A stretch of 64,000 nt of DNA. It comes from Geomicrobium sediminis (GTDB lineage Bacteria; Bacillota; Bacilli; Bacillales; Marinococcaceae). Position 1 is the stretch's first letter. Each line of letters begins with the position of its first letter. The notes under the pieces are model-generated. The model did no database searches. It was not told where the DNA came from and saw only the letters and a program-made list of their open reading frames with translations. Location: NCBI RefSeq assembly GCF_016908595.1, contig NZ_JAFBEC010000001.1, positions 496,001 to 560,000 on the forward strand, read 5' to 3'. A program made the translations under genes and the position numbers. Below are positions 8,173 to 22,507 of the stretch, piece after piece.

Positions 8173-8523
8173 GCGAAAAATTCCTTTCTGTTCGAACGAC
8201 TACTATGTAATCTTTCGACTAATCAAACGAACCTCACTAAAAATCCACAACGGGTTAATTATATCAAATGCTTTTGAACATGTCGACAGAACGAATAGAC
8301 TCAGTTTAAAAGGGTTTTGACAGGTTTATGACGATCCCTCCTAATCGCCCTTGTAGTTAAGTAAAACCTAGCCTTTTTATGGTGAAACTACTCAAATAAT
8401 CCAAGATTATTACTATGCAAAGAACCCAATAAATCACATATTTAATTGTGACAGTTGTATGAATAATCAATTCGTGCAGGGACAGTCCCCCATCACTTTA
8501 AAGCAGTGGGAAACTGTCCCCGC
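8173..8523. other. Intergenic region between atpC and ywzB
   Basis: About 350 bp with no supported gene. The only notable content is the GGGACAGT-type imperfect hairpin at 8475-8522. The remainder is AT-rich and lacks open frames. Confidence 0.4.
8475..8522. repeat. GGGACAGT/ACTGTCCC imperfect palindrome
   Basis: GCAGGGACAGT at the left pairs with ACTGTCCCCGC at the right, with an inner CACT/AGTG stem around TTTAAAGC. Such GGGACAGT hairpins resemble the dispersed REP-like palindromes of some Firmicutes; that link is from memory and unproven. It sits immediately beyond the atp operon terminator. Confidence 0.45.
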
Positions 8524-8563
8524 AAAAAAAGCTGCCTGACCTAATGGTCAAGACAGCTTTTTA

Positions 8564-8564
<1 letters not shown>
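8524..8564 (-). terminator. Terminator of the atp operon
   Basis: Minus-strand hairpin AAAAGCTGTCTTGACC / GGTCAGGCAGCTTTTTTT with an ATTA loop, directly after the atpC stop. Confidence 0.9.
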
Positions 8565-8986
<422 letters not shown>

Positions 8987-8989
8987 TTA

Positions 8990-10429
<1,440 letters not shown>

Positions 10430-10439
10430 CTATAATCGA

Positions 10440-11330
<891 letters not shown>

Positions 11331-11347
11331 TCACTGAACTCAAAACG

Positions 11348-12874
<1,527 letters not shown>

Positions 12875-12888
12875 TCACAATTAACAAT

Positions 12889-13428
12889 TTACACTGACAT
12901 AATTTGTCGTTCGAGCTTCTTAAGTTGGTTACGAACACTACCATCGTATACAGTGTCACCGATACGAACGATAAGTCCACCCAACATATCTTTATCCGTT
13001 TCGTTCTTCACACGAAGTTCACGATCGCCGATCTTCGCTTGGAATTTCGAAGTGATCGCTTGAAGCTCTTCGTCTGTTAACGCTCTTACGGAATACACGG
13101 TCGCTTCTTCAATGCCAAGAGCTTCGTTAGCAAGTGCTACAAACTCATCAATGACGTATGGCAACGCAGCCATGCGATCACGATCATTTAGAACGTACAA
13201 CGTGTTTTTTACGTAATCATGCATTGCAGAAAACCCGTCTTGAAGCAAAGCACGTTTTTCAGACTTGGATAAACGCGGATGAGCAAGAATGGCTTGTAGT
13301 TCCGGAAGTGATTCGAAGACGCTTTTGACTGTCGTCAACTCTTCGCTTACGCGAGATAGGACTTCCTTTTCTTTCGCCAGTTGGAATAATGCACTTCCGT
13401 AACGTCCAGCTACTTGGAAGTCACTCAT
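12889..13428 (-). CDS. atpH: ATP synthase F1 delta subunit
   Basis: Peripheral-stalk subunit of 179 aa (OSCP homologue) that links the b dimer to the top of alpha3beta3. The helical N-domain begins [16 protein letters not shown]. The C-terminal region contains the family pattern [23 protein letters not shown]. The start overlaps the atpF stop (ATGA), implying translational coupling. Confidence 0.95.
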   Translation of the reverse strand: MSDFQVAGRYGSALFQLAKEKEVLSRVSEELTTVKSVFESLPELQAILAHPRLSKSEKRALLQDGFSAMHDYVKNTLYVLNDRDRMAALPYVIDEFVALANEALGIEEATVYSVRALTDEELQAITSKFQAKIGDRELRVKNETDKDMLGGLIVRIGDTVYDGSVRNQLKKLERQIMSV

Positions 13429-13922
13429 TTTGCTTCAACCTCTTTTAGGTAACTGTCAATAAGCTTCTCTTGTTCTTTTTCATCCAATTCTTTCTCAATC
13501 ACTTTCGTTGCAATGGCAACAGAAAGGCTGGCGACTTGATTACGAACGGACTCAAGGGCTTGCTCTTTTTCACGCTCTATATCTTGAACGGCAGCTTCTT
13601 TAATACGCTCTGCCTCTTGCTTTGCTTGCTCAAGAACTTGACGAGATTGTTGCTCACTCATCTTGCTCGCTTGCTCAAGAGTTTCTTGTGCCTGAACACG
13701 TGCTGCTTTTAACTCTTCACGTTGTTGCTCCAAGTATTTTTCTGCTTCAACACGGCTCTTCTCGGCATTGTCAAGATCGTCGTTCACTTGATTTTGACGT
13801 TTCTCCATAATGCCCATTAAAGGCTTTAAGGCGAACTTACCAATGATAAGCATGAGTACAGTAAAGGCAGCTAATGAATAAAATATCGTGCCCCACTCAA
13901 TACCTTCTGAGAGTATCTCCAT
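13425..13922 (-). CDS. atpF: ATP synthase F0 b subunit
   Basis: Stator-stalk subunit of 165 aa. One N-terminal membrane helix (about 10-30) is followed by a long, strongly charged coiled coil of Glu/Gln/Lys/Arg/Ala repeats that dimerises and binds delta. It is preceded by a 110-bp gap from atpE holding a conspicuous hairpin, and coupled to atpH by an ATGA overlap. Confidence 0.95.
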   Translation of the reverse strand: MEILSEGIEWGTIFYSLAAFTVLMLIIGKFALKPLMGIMEKRQNQVNDDLDNAEKSRVEAEKYLEQQREELKAARVQAQETLEQASKMSEQQSRQVLEQAKQEAERIKEAAVQDIEREKEQALESVRNQVASLSVAIATKVIEKELDEKEQEKLIDSYLKEVEAK

Positions 13923-13966
13923 CGTTTACGCTCCTTTCAGCTCATTCGTTAAACAGTGATACATAA

Positions 13967-14007
13967 GGAATGGCGAAGGTTCTACAACAAGAACGCTATC
14001 GCCATCC
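13967..14007 (-). repeat. Stem-loop between atpE and atpF
   Basis: Minus strand: GGATGGCGA...GTTCT / AGAAC...CGCCATTCC, an interrupted stem with a short loop and no T-run. Its position just after the highly expressed atpE suggests mRNA processing or stabilisation that helps set the c-ring stoichiometry. That role is inference. Confidence 0.5.
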
Positions 14008-14032
14008 ATCATCTTCTTACGATTGACAAAAC

Positions 14033-14266
<234 letters not shown>

Positions 14267-14332
14267 TTAATGTAGTTAAAAATTTATAATTGATAACATG
14301 CTCTTATAGGCGAGCAGGCGTTATTCATAAAG

Positions 14333-15457
<1,125 letters not shown>

Positions 15458-15461
<4 letters not shown>

Positions 15462-15691
15462 TTGTCATCGTCTCCTAAAAATGGCTTAATTACCTGATAC
15501 GCACCATAAAAACCTGCTGTCATACCAAGTAGCAAGCCTACAATAAGAAGAAATGGGGTTGTTCCTAAATGCCCATCAGCCCAATATCCTAATAATAAAC
15601 CTCCGAACATCGAACCGATCATGGAAAAAAGAACCGACGACACAATTGCGACACCTTTATGAGGGTTTCGCTTGCCGTTGTCTCCTGCCAT
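15458..15691 (-). CDS. atpZ: AtpZ/AtpI family protein
   Basis: Protein of 77 aa with two membrane helices (about 15-35 and 45-65) and a DDDK tail. The family pattern GGLLLGYWADGHLGTTPFLLIVGLLLGMTAGFYGAYQVI is clear. It is the first gene of the operon, as in alkaliphilic Bacillus that carry atpZ ahead of atpI. The ATG at 15691 follows GGGAG at 8 nt. It is thought to work with AtpI in membrane assembly or cation supply. Confidence 0.85.
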
Positions 15692-15765
15692 TTGGTTACT
15701 CCCTTCGGAATCTAAGATTAATCACCTGTACTACTACACGATAATCAATCATCATACCCTCAGTA

Positions 15766-15794
15766 ATCGTACAATAGGGATACATTGATGTCAA
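15766..15794 (-). promoter_or_regulatory. Proximal promoter of the atp operon
   Basis: Minus strand: perfect -35 TTGACA (15789-15794), 17-bp spacer, -10 TACGAT (15766-15771). It leaves a leader of about 65 nt before atpZ. Confidence 0.55.
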
Positions 15795-15795
15795 C

Positions 15796-15820
15796 GAGGG
15801 ATATACAAGGAAAATCCCTC
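15796..15820. repeat. Inverted repeat abutting the atp promoter
   Basis: Perfect 7-bp arms GAGGGAT/ATCCCTC with an 11-nt loop, ending one base before the TTGACA -35. It could be an operator, or a hairpin in transcripts from the distal promoter. Confidence 0.45.
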
Positions 15821-15838
15821 CGCAACAGCGATCGGTAA

Positions 15839-15866
15839 ATTCTACTTTGTGTCAAAAGATTGACAA
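15839..15866 (-). promoter_or_regulatory. Distal promoter candidate of the atp operon
   Basis: Minus strand: -35 TTGTCA (15861-15866), 16-bp spacer, -10 TAGAAT (15839-15844). Five of six bases match consensus in each box. Confidence 0.5.
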
Positions 15867-15934
15867 ATTGTAAATTAGGTCTTGTATCATAGCAGCAATA
15901 TCAAATTTTTGTGATAGTTATGCTTTAAAGACTC

Positions 15935-15967
15935 AAAAAGATTGGAGAAACTTAAGGTTAAGCTCCT
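15935..15967 (-). terminator. Terminator of the Vpr-like protease gene
   Basis: Minus-strand stem GGAGgAGCTTAA / TTAAGTTTCTCC followed by AATCTTTTT, 10 nt past the stop. Confidence 0.7.
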
Positions 15968-15976
15968 CCATCCACA

Positions 15977-18205
15977 TTACTTCTTCTTTCTCGATTCTAA
16001 TAATAGAATTTTGGATTCGACCGTATCTTCTCGATCTTTTAACTTTGCATAGACGAGAACGTGATAAAGCCCTGGATCCAATTGCACAGCGTCCTTATGA
16101 AGGCGTTTTTCAAATACACCTTTTGGAATATCCGTTTCATGATCAAGTGTCATAATGTACGTAAAGGTATCTGGATCATAAAGAGAGATCTCCAATTCTT
16201 CTGCTCCGCCAGGTAAAAACACTTCGTACATCCAATCCCCACCGTTAGGTAGCTTCCCGAATTGAAATGCACTAACTCTCGGATAATCTGGCTCATCACT
16301 GAATAACAGAAACGGTAACGTGATATCCTCTTGCCCACCTGTTACTTTAATTTGCCCGTCAACACGCTTGAAGTCGATAATGTCGGTTTCAATCTCAACA
16401 CGGATCGTCACGTCCTTCGATTGACCCGGTTCGACTGTAACCGGCATTGGCATTTGCCACTTTAGGCCTGTACCGAGTGATGCCGGGACATCAAAGCGAT
16501 ACGTTCTCTTCTCTTTACCGTGATTTTCAATCGTGAGTTCTTTCTCAAGTCGTTGGCTTTCTTGTTGTTTCGGATCCCCATCCCATACACCAAAAGAAAG
16601 CGCACCAGGATAAACGAGTGTATCACTTCGAACGGCTGCTTCGATATCGACACGACCAGATCCTTGAACAAATGGAGGATAGCGCTCGCCATTCTCTGAC
16701 ACGAGGGGAACTGCCGTATTCATGAGCGCTGCTTTGACTTGTTCGGGTCCCCACTCTGGTTTTGCTTGTTTCAAAAGCGCTGCCGCTCCGGCAATGTGAG
16801 GCGCTGCCATACTCGTACCGTTCAACGCCATGTAACCGTTCGGCACAGTGCTGTCGATATCAACCCCTGGTGCAACCACATCCGGTTTAATGTCCCACGT
16901 TTGCGTGACAGGACCTCTTGAACTAAACAACGCCATATGATCGGTTTCTTCTACGTACTTCGTCTCAATCATGGCATCTTCACCATTCTGTTCAATCCAC
17001 TCACGCAACCGCACACCGTCATGATGATCAATTGTCGCAGCGGTAAAGGCTACAGGTTCTTCGACACCCGCTGCAAACGTCCCAGGAATATTATTCATCA
17101 AAAGTACCGCTTTTGCTCCAGCTTCTTTTGCATTCTCTAATTTTGCTTTAATCGGTATTCCACCACGCTCAATGAGCACGACCTTGCCTTCTACACTTAT
17201 TAAATCTTCCGGCATCCCAAGATGACCGTCAACGAGGAGATTACTTCGTTTTAGGTCCCAAGGCTTCGACCCTTGAATCGCGTGTAGACCGATGTTCTCT
17301 TCACCGTCTGAAACACGGATTTGTGGCGCTTTTAATGGTGGTGTAGACGCACCGACTGAAATCGCCTTTGAAGACGTCCCTGGCGAACCGACGCTCCATA
17401 GGTCCGGGCCACTATTCCCATTTGAAGTGACTGTAATAATGCCTGCTTCCGTCGCTTTATCTAGCGCCAAACTCGTCGGCCAATCTGGACCGTTAATTGG
17501 GCTTCCGAGTGATAAATTCAATACGTCAACTTCGTCATCAATCGCCCGTTCAATTGCTTCTAGAATAAAGGATGTTGACCCTTGGCCTTCTGGACCGAGG
17601 GCGCGATAAATGTACAGCTCCGCTTCAGGCGCTACGCCTTTCACACGTCCATTTGCTGCAATAATCCCTGCAACATGAGTACCATGAAACGTCTGTGCTT
17701 TTCCTCGAATCTTCGACTCCATCGGATCGTCATCTTTGTCAACAACATCGTAGCCTTTAACATAACTTCGGCTTAAATCAGGATGATTGTAATCGATGCC
17801 TGTATCAATCACACCGACTTTGACACCTTTTCCAGTCAGCCGCACACCGCGGTCCTCTAGTTCAGATCGAAGGTTATCTGCGCCGATGAACGGCACACTT
17901 TCTTTTAAAGACACTTCGTAATCTACACTTGCGTCAACTGCACTAACGCCAGCAATCGCCTTTACTCGTTCTGCTTGTTCGCTCGTAAACCGATAAGCTG
18001 CCCCTTTAATACTATTCTCATATATAAACTCCGGTTCAATTCCACCGACTACTTCTTCAATTCGGTTCATCGTTTCGCTATACGACTCACTCATTTGGAC
18101 AATATACATTTCTTTTGACGGCTGAGCATGTACGCTCGTAAATGATGTTAGTAAAATAACCATCGACATCATAAGGGCGGTTATGCATCGGAACGTATTC
18201 TTCAT
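15977..18205 (-). CDS. Secreted subtilisin-like serine protease, Vpr type
   Basis: Extracellular S8 protease of 742 aa. It has a Sec signal peptide ending near SVHA (residue 27) and an I9 propeptide (about 30-100). The catalytic triad is Asp134 (VIDTGIDYNHP), His174 (HGTHVAGI) and Ser465 (NGTSMAAPH), with oxyanion Asn264. A PA-type insert occupies about 320-420, and a beta-rich C-terminal region about 520-742 may bind substrate or wall. The domain order matches B. subtilis Vpr. The ATG at 18205 follows AGGAGG at 6 nt. In B. subtilis this slot between the atp operon and upp carries no protease, so it is a local insertion relative to that order. Confidence 0.88.
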   Translation of the reverse strand: MKNTFRCITALMMSMVILLTSFTSVHAQPSKEMYIVQMSESYSETMNRIEEVVGGIEPEFIYENSIKGAAYRFTSEQAERVKAIAGVSAVDASVDYEVSLKESVPFIGADNLRSELEDRGVRLTGKGVKVGVIDTGIDYNHPDLSRSYVKGYDVVDKDDDPMESKIRGKAQTFHGTHVAGIIAANGRVKGVAPEAELYIYRALGPEGQGSTSFILEAIERAIDDEVDVLNLSLGSPINGPDWPTSLALDKATEAGIITVTSNGNSGPDLWSVGSPGTSSKAISVGASTPPLKAPQIRVSDGEENIGLHAIQGSKPWDLKRSNLLVDGHLGMPEDLISVEGKVVLIERGGIPIKAKLENAKEAGAKAVLLMNNIPGTFAAGVEEPVAFTAATIDHHDGVRLREWIEQNGEDAMIETKYVEETDHMALFSSRGPVTQTWDIKPDVVAPGVDIDSTVPNGYMALNGTSMAAPHIAGAAALLKQAKPEWGPEQVKAALMNTAVPLVSENGERYPPFVQGSGRVDIEAAVRSDTLVYPGALSFGVWDGDPKQQESQRLEKELTIENHGKEKRTYRFDVPASLGTGLKWQMPMPVTVEPGQSKDVTIRVEIETDIIDFKRVDGQIKVTGGQEDITLPFLLFSDEPDYPRVSAFQFGKLPNGGDWMYEVFLPGGAEELEISLYDPDTFTYIMTLDHETDIPKGVFEKRLHKDAVQLDPGLYHVLVYAKLKDREDTVESKILLLESRKKK

Positions 18206-18273
18206 CACCGACCTCCTTTATAGCATTTAGAATGCGCTAGAGGATGCCGAAACATACAATCACTTTTTACAAC

Positions 18274-18315
18274 AAAAAAAGAACCTTCTCACACCGAGCT
18301 GAGAAGGTTCTTTTT
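18274..18315. terminator. Terminator of upp
   Basis: 11-bp perfect stem GAACCTTCTCA/TGAGAAGGTTC flanked by A- and T-runs, so it could act in both directions. It lies between the upp stop and the protease start. Confidence 0.88.
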
Positions 18316-18327
18316 CATAAATGTCAT

Positions 18328-18957
18328 TTACTTCGTTCCGAAAAGACGGTCACCAGCATCGCCAAGGCCTGGTACGATGTAGCCTTTTTCGTTTAGCTTT
18401 TCATCAAGTGCTGCCAAGTAGATGTCAACGTCCGGGTGATCTTGTTGTACTTGTGCAACGCCTTCTGGAGCAGCGATGAGGCACATTAACTTAATGTTTC
18501 TTGCTCCGCGTGTTTTTAACGAGTTAATCGCTTCAACTGCAGATCCTCCAGTTGCAAGCATTGGATCTACAACGATTAAGTCACGCTCTTCAATGTCTTT
18601 AGGGAGCTTTACGTAGTACTCAACAGGTTGAAACGTTTCAGGATCGCGGTAAAGACCGACATGTCCTACTTTTGCTGTTGGGATTAAGTCGAGGATGCCC
18701 TCTACCATTCCTAGACCTGCACGAAGAATCGGGACAATTCCAAGCTTCTTACCAGCGATCACTGACGATTGTGCTGGACCTACTGGTGTGTTGATCGTCA
18801 CTTCTTCAAGTTGAAGATCACGAGTGATTTCGAATGCCATTAACGTCGCGACTTCATCAGTTAACTCACGGAACTCCTTCGTTCCTGTTGATACATCACG
18901 AATGTACGTAAGTTTATGTTGGATGAGTGGATGATCAAATACGTATACTTTACCCAT
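18328..18957 (-). CDS. upp: Uracil phosphoribosyltransferase
   Basis: Salvage enzyme of 209 aa converting uracil and PRPP to UMP. The PRPP-binding loop [16 protein letters not shown] and the uracil-binding C-terminal [16 protein letters not shown] are intact. Its placement between glyA and the atp operon is conserved in Bacillus. Sensitivity to 5-fluorouracil would be expected from a working copy. Confidence 0.97.
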   Translation of the reverse strand: MGKVYVFDHPLIQHKLTYIRDVSTGTKEFRELTDEVATLMAFEITRDLQLEEVTINTPVGPAQSSVIAGKKLGIVPILRAGLGMVEGILDLIPTAKVGHVGLYRDPETFQPVEYYVKLPKDIEERDLIVVDPMLATGGSAVEAINSLKTRGARNIKLMCLIAAPEGVAQVQQDHPDVDIYLAALDEKLNEKGYIVPGLGDAGDRLFGTK

Positions 18958-19029
18958 ACTGCAAACACGCTCCTTTTATTGGTTCTATTTCTAAACTCTA
19001 AAGAGTGAAATCGATAAATGCCTTTGAAA

Positions 19030-19058
19030 ATTCTACAGAAAAACAGACCTTGATTCAA
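19030..19058 (-). promoter_or_regulatory. SigA-type promoter of upp
   Basis: Minus strand: -35 TTGAAT (19053-19058), 17-bp spacer, -10 TAGAAT (19030-19035), about 70 nt upstream of the upp start. Confidence 0.6.
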
Positions 19059-19113
19059 GTCATATTTTATCCAAATTGCATCAAAACTATGGCAAGATAA
19101 AAGCCGTCATAAG

Positions 19114-19142
19114 AAAAAGCAGGAATACGTGCCTCCTGCTTT
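19114..19142 (-). terminator. Terminator of glyA
   Basis: Minus-strand stem AAAGCAGGA/TCCTGCTTT with a 9-nt loop followed by TTC, downstream of the glyA stop. Confidence 0.75.
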
Positions 19143-19153
19143 CCTCTCACTCT

Positions 19154-20389
19154 TTATTCGTACATCGGAAACTTACTCGTTAACGTTTTTACACGTTGAC
19201 GTGCTTCAGCAAGCTTCTCTTCTTGTTCCATGTTGTTAAGCGTGAGTCCGATAATCGCAGCGATCTCATCCATATCTTCTTCTTTAAAGCCACGAGAAGT
19301 TACGGCTGCCGTCCCGATTCGAATACCACTTGTCACGAATGGACTTTCTGGATCAAACGGAATGGTGTTTTTGTTCGTTGTAACACCAACATCATCCAAC
19401 GCTTTTTCAGCCACTTTACCTGTTAGACCTAGTCCTGTTAAGTCTAGTAGAAGCAAGTGGTTGTCTGTCCCACCAGAAACGAGGTTAATGCCTTCTTTCT
19501 GTAAGCTTTCCCCGAGTCTTTTTGCATTGCGAATAATTTGAGCTGCATAGTCGTTAAATGACGGCTGCAATACTTCTAGGAAAGAAACTGCTTTTGCTGC
19601 GATGACGTGCATCAGTGGACCACCTTGAAGACCTGGGAAGATCGACTTGTCCACTTTTTTCGCAAATTGTTCCTCACAAATAATCAAACCACCGCGTGGC
19701 CCACGTAGCGTTTTGTGAGTCGTTGACGTTACAAAATGAGAATGAGGAACTGGGTTGTTGTGAAGACCAGTAGCAACTAGACCTGCAATATGAGCCATGT
19801 CGACCATAAGATACGCGCCAACTTCATCGGCAATCTCACGGAAACGTTTAAAGTCAATTTCGCGTGGATAAGCAGAAGCACCTGCAACGATGAGTTTCGG
19901 TTGATGAGCTTTAGCTAGCTCAAGAACCTTGTCGTAATCGATGCGATGATCATTCTCCGTTACACCGTATTCAACGAAGTTGTACTGAACACCACTAAAG
20001 TTTACTGGACTACCATGCGTCAAGTGTCCACCGTGAGAAAGGTTCATTCCGAGCACGGTGTCGCCATGCTCAAGAATCGTGAAGTAGACACCCATATTCG
20101 CTTGTGCACCCGAGTGGGGTTGAACGTTTACATGGTCACCACCGAAGATTTCTTTCACACGATCTCGTGCAAGATCTTCAACGACATCTACGTGTTCACA
20201 ACCTCCGTAGTAACGACGACCCGGATACCCTTCTGCATACTTGTTCGTTAAAACAGAACCTTGGGCTTCCATGACCGCTTCAGATACAAAGTTCTCCGAT
20301 GCAATCAATTCGATCTTTTCTCTTTGGCGTTGTAATTCATCTTGAATAGCTTCAAAAATGGCAGGATCTTGACTTGCGACATGTTTCAT
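19154..20389 (-). CDS. glyA: Serine hydroxymethyltransferase
   Basis: PLP enzyme of 411 aa that interconverts serine and glycine and charges tetrahydrofolate with one carbon. The PLP-lysine motif [15 protein letters not shown] and the ASENFVS start region are present, and the length is standard. It lies between ywlG and upp, the conserved Bacillus order. In B. subtilis it is under PurR; no clear PurR box was found in the 40-bp gap upstream. Confidence 0.97.
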   Translation of the reverse strand: MKHVASQDPAIFEAIQDELQRQREKIELIASENFVSEAVMEAQGSVLTNKYAEGYPGRRYYGGCEHVDVVEDLARDRVKEIFGGDHVNVQPHSGAQANMGVYFTILEHGDTVLGMNLSHGGHLTHGSPVNFSGVQYNFVEYGVTENDHRIDYDKVLELAKAHQPKLIVAGASAYPREIDFKRFREIADEVGAYLMVDMAHIAGLVATGLHNNPVPHSHFVTSTTHKTLRGPRGGLIICEEQFAKKVDKSIFPGLQGGPLMHVIAAKAVSFLEVLQPSFNDYAAQIIRNAKRLGESLQKEGINLVSGGTDNHLLLLDLTGLGLTGKVAEKALDDVGVTTNKNTIPFDPESPFVTSGIRIGTAAVTSRGFKEEDMDEIAAIIGLTLNNMEQEEKLAEARQRVKTLTSKFPMYE

Positions 20390-20431
20390 CTTACAGTTGT
20401 TCCCCTTTCCCTATCCTTTTTTTCTAGTTTA

Positions 20432-20971
20432 TCACGAATTGCTATAGTGTGAGCGTGGACCTCCAATATATTTTGGACGAGTTCTTGCCATCGTGACGAT
20501 CGCTTGTCCAACCTTTGGGTTCGACGGTCGAACGGGCACAGCCACGTGTTTCAAATGCATTCCGATCAACGTGAGGCCGATATCAACACCTGCGTCAGCC
20601 GCGATATGTTCAACGATGACACGCTCTTGCCCTTCTGAATAAGCATAAGCGGCCATCGCTCCACCAGCATGACGTACAGGTATTACGTTTACAATTGGAA
20701 GGTGATGAGCATTCGCGAACGACCGCGGTACGACGAGGGCTCGGTTAATATGCTCACACCCTTGGTACGCAGGAATTACCCCCGTCTCTGAACAGATTTG
20801 TTCAACCGCTTCTACAATAGCTTTGGCAATTTCTTCAGAGCCTTCTGTGCCAATGTGTTTTCCCGCAATTTCACTCGTACTTGCACCAATCACAAGTACG
20901 TCACCGCCTTGAAGTGACGCCTGATCATTTAACTCAGCGAGCAAGTCTCTGACCTCACTTGTGATTGTCAT
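20432..20971 (-). CDS. ywlG: YwlG family protein (TIGR01440)
   Basis: Conserved Firmicutes protein of 179 aa of unknown function. Characteristic segments are DVLVIGASTSEIAGKHIG, GCEHINRALV and HAGGAMAAYAYS. Its ATG overlaps the rpiB stop (ATGA). It is part of the ywlE-rpiB-ywlG cluster ahead of glyA in Bacillus. No transmembrane segment is seen. Confidence 0.85.
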   Translation of the reverse strand: MTITSEVRDLLAELNDQASLQGGDVLVIGASTSEIAGKHIGTEGSEEIAKAIVEAVEQICSETGVIPAYQGCEHINRALVVPRSFANAHHLPIVNVIPVRHAGGAMAAYAYSEGQERVIVEHIAADAGVDIGLTLIGMHLKHVAVPVRPSNPKVGQAIVTMARTRPKYIGGPRSHYSNS

Positions 20972-21408
20972 GTTTGATCGAGCTCCATCATCTTGTCAAC
21001 ACGACGTTGGTGACGTCCTCCTTCATACGGAGTATCGAGCCACTTTTCAACGATTGATGTTGCAAGACCAGGTCCAACAACGCGCTCACCCATAGCTAAC
21101 ACGTTCGAGTCATTGTGAAGACGTGTCATTTCTGCACTAAATAAATCATGAACGAGGGCACAACGGATGCCTTTGACTTTGTTCGCAGCGATCGACATGC
21201 CAATTCCTGTTCCACAAATTAAAATGCCTCGCTCGTAATCTCCGCTTGCTACCGCTTCAGACACAGGTTTTGCAAAATCAGGGTAATCGACGCTGTCCAT
21301 TTCGTGAGCACCAACATCTTCATACTCAATTCCCTTTTCATCTAACAGTGGTAAAATTTCTTTCTTTAAACGAAGACCCGCATGGTCTGATCCAATAATT
21401 ACCTTCAT
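20968..21408 (-). CDS. rpiB: Ribose-5-phosphate isomerase B
   Basis: RpiB/LacAB family isomerase of 146 aa acting in the pentose phosphate pathway. The N-terminal GSDHAGLRLKKEI and the active-site GILICGTGIGMSIAANK, with its Cys general base, are conserved. It overlaps ywlG and ywlE by four bases on each side, indicating a coupled three-gene unit. Confidence 0.93.
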   Translation of the reverse strand: MKVIIGSDHAGLRLKKEILPLLDEKGIEYEDVGAHEMDSVDYPDFAKPVSEAVASGDYERGILICGTGIGMSIAANKVKGIRCALVHDLFSAEMTRLHNDSNVLAMGERVVGPGLATSIVEKWLDTPYEGGRHQRRVDKMMELDQT

Positions 21409-21851
21409 GACTTTCCCTCCACTAATCTTGGTTTTGCAGCTTGTATTAGTCTTTCCATTTGTTCCTTTGCGATGCGGTACTGCTCTAAGCTTCCTCCGAA
21501 TGGATCCTGGATGTTCGCATCGGGTTCACCTGCAAATTCACCGAGAGTGAAAACCTTTTGCTTTTCGTTTGGAAAGATTGAAGCAATTGCATCTTGATGA
21601 TTCGCAGTCATCGTCAATACAATATCCGCCCAACCTAGTAACGATTCGTCGAGTTGTTGCGCCGAGTGATCGTCCAAGCTTTGACCGAATTCCTTTGCGA
21701 GTATCGCTGAATGCTCTGCCGCTTTTGAACCTGGAAATGCATGGATTCCCGCAGATTGAACGTCGACTGTTGCAGTATGGTGTTTGAGCAGTGCTTCAGC
21801 CATTGGGCTTCGACACGTGTTTCCGGTGCACACAAATAATACGCGCGTCAC
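21405..21851 (-). CDS. ywlE: Protein-arginine phosphatase
   Basis: Low-molecular-weight phosphatase fold of 148 aa. The active loop is C8-TGNTC-R14, with Thr12 at the position that gives B. subtilis YwlE specificity for phospho-arginine, and the general-acid Asp is in QDPFGGS. It should reverse McsB arginine phosphorylation that marks proteins for ClpCP. The start is taken as GTG 21851: GGGGAT lies about 7 nt upstream, whereas the ATG at 21860 abuts that site. This gives an N-terminus like B. subtilis YwlE. Confidence 0.88.
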   Translation of the reverse strand: MTRVLFVCTGNTCRSPMAEALLKHHTATVDVQSAGIHAFPGSKAAEHSAILAKEFGQSLDDHSAQQLDESLLGWADIVLTMTANHQDAIASIFPNEKQKVFTLGEFAGEPDANIQDPFGGSLEQYRIAKEQMERLIQAAKPRLVEGKS

Positions 21852-21893
21852 GCTATCCATCCCCTTATAAAAACTCTATACCACTATCATATG

Positions 21894-22457
21894 TTAAATA
21901 AATTGAAGAATAAAGGGATAGGCTGAATACACACCAAATAATGAAAGAACAATTCCTGCTAATAGTTCACCGTAGTCTCCAATCCGGTTTCTAAACAAGC
22001 TTCCTAGGCTTAAGCCAATTAGCGTCATGAGCATCGTTACGAAACCGAATATGAGAATGACAGCAGTTGCCTCCGCACCAAGTGCGCCAAGTGATACTCC
22101 GACAGAAAAACTATCTAGGCTCACAATAAATGCAAAAAATAGCACACCGATCCCTCTTAATTGGTATGATTGCTCCTTTTTCCCGCTTACACTTGTGAAA
22201 ATCATTTGTATACCGATCAACGCCAGAATAACTCCAGCAACAAAACTCGCAACTCCTGCGCCATAAAAGTTAGAGATCCATGCACCGAGCGCCATTCCTG
22301 CAAGAGGCATAATCATATGAAACACACCGACACTCGTAGCAATTCGCCACATTCCCGATCGATTAATGCCAGGGCCAACACCAAAAACGAGCGCAATCGA
22401 AAATGCGTCCATACCTAGAGCAACTGCCATCACAATTAAACTAAACCACTCAAACAT
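21894..22457 (-). CDS. mntP: Manganese efflux pump MntP
   Basis: Membrane exporter of 187 aa with six helices in two repeats. The repeats carry ALGMDAFSIALVFGVG and VSLDSFSVGVSLGALG, whose Asp residues are the known transport residues of MntP. It sits between the Sua5-type gene and ywlE, as ywlD does in B. subtilis. There is no room for a yybP-ykoY riboswitch: the gap to the previous gene is 48 bp and is filled by a hairpin that includes the ribosome-binding site. Confidence 0.88.
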   Translation of the reverse strand: MFEWFSLIVMAVALGMDAFSIALVFGVGPGINRSGMWRIATSVGVFHMIMPLAGMALGAWISNFYGAGVASFVAGVILALIGIQMIFTSVSGKKEQSYQLRGIGVLFFAFIVSLDSFSVGVSLGALGAEATAVILIFGFVTMLMTLIGLSLGSLFRNRIGDYGELLAGIVLSLFGVYSAYPFILQFI

Positions 22458-22507
22458 AAAAAACCCCCTTGTCTGTTGTACAAGGGTATGCAGACAAGCA
22501 GGGTTTT
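22458..22507 (-). terminator. Hairpin joining the tsaC terminator and the mntP ribosome site
   Basis: Minus-strand stem AACCCTGCTTGTCTG / CAGACAAGGGGGTT followed by TTTTT, which reads as an intrinsic terminator of the upstream gene. Its 3' arm contains AAGGGGG, the only ribosome site for mntP, 6 nt from the ATG. An alternative hairpin CCCTTGT/ACAAGGG uses the same strand. Confidence 0.75.

Noticed and set aside
8475-8522. The GGGACAGT hairpin as part of an insertion sequence
   Set aside because: No transposase frame or target duplication flanks it; kept only as a repeat candidate.
22458-22505. yybP-ykoY manganese riboswitch before mntP
   Set aside because: The gap is only 48 bp and is wholly explained by a terminator-like hairpin; the riboswitch core does not fit.
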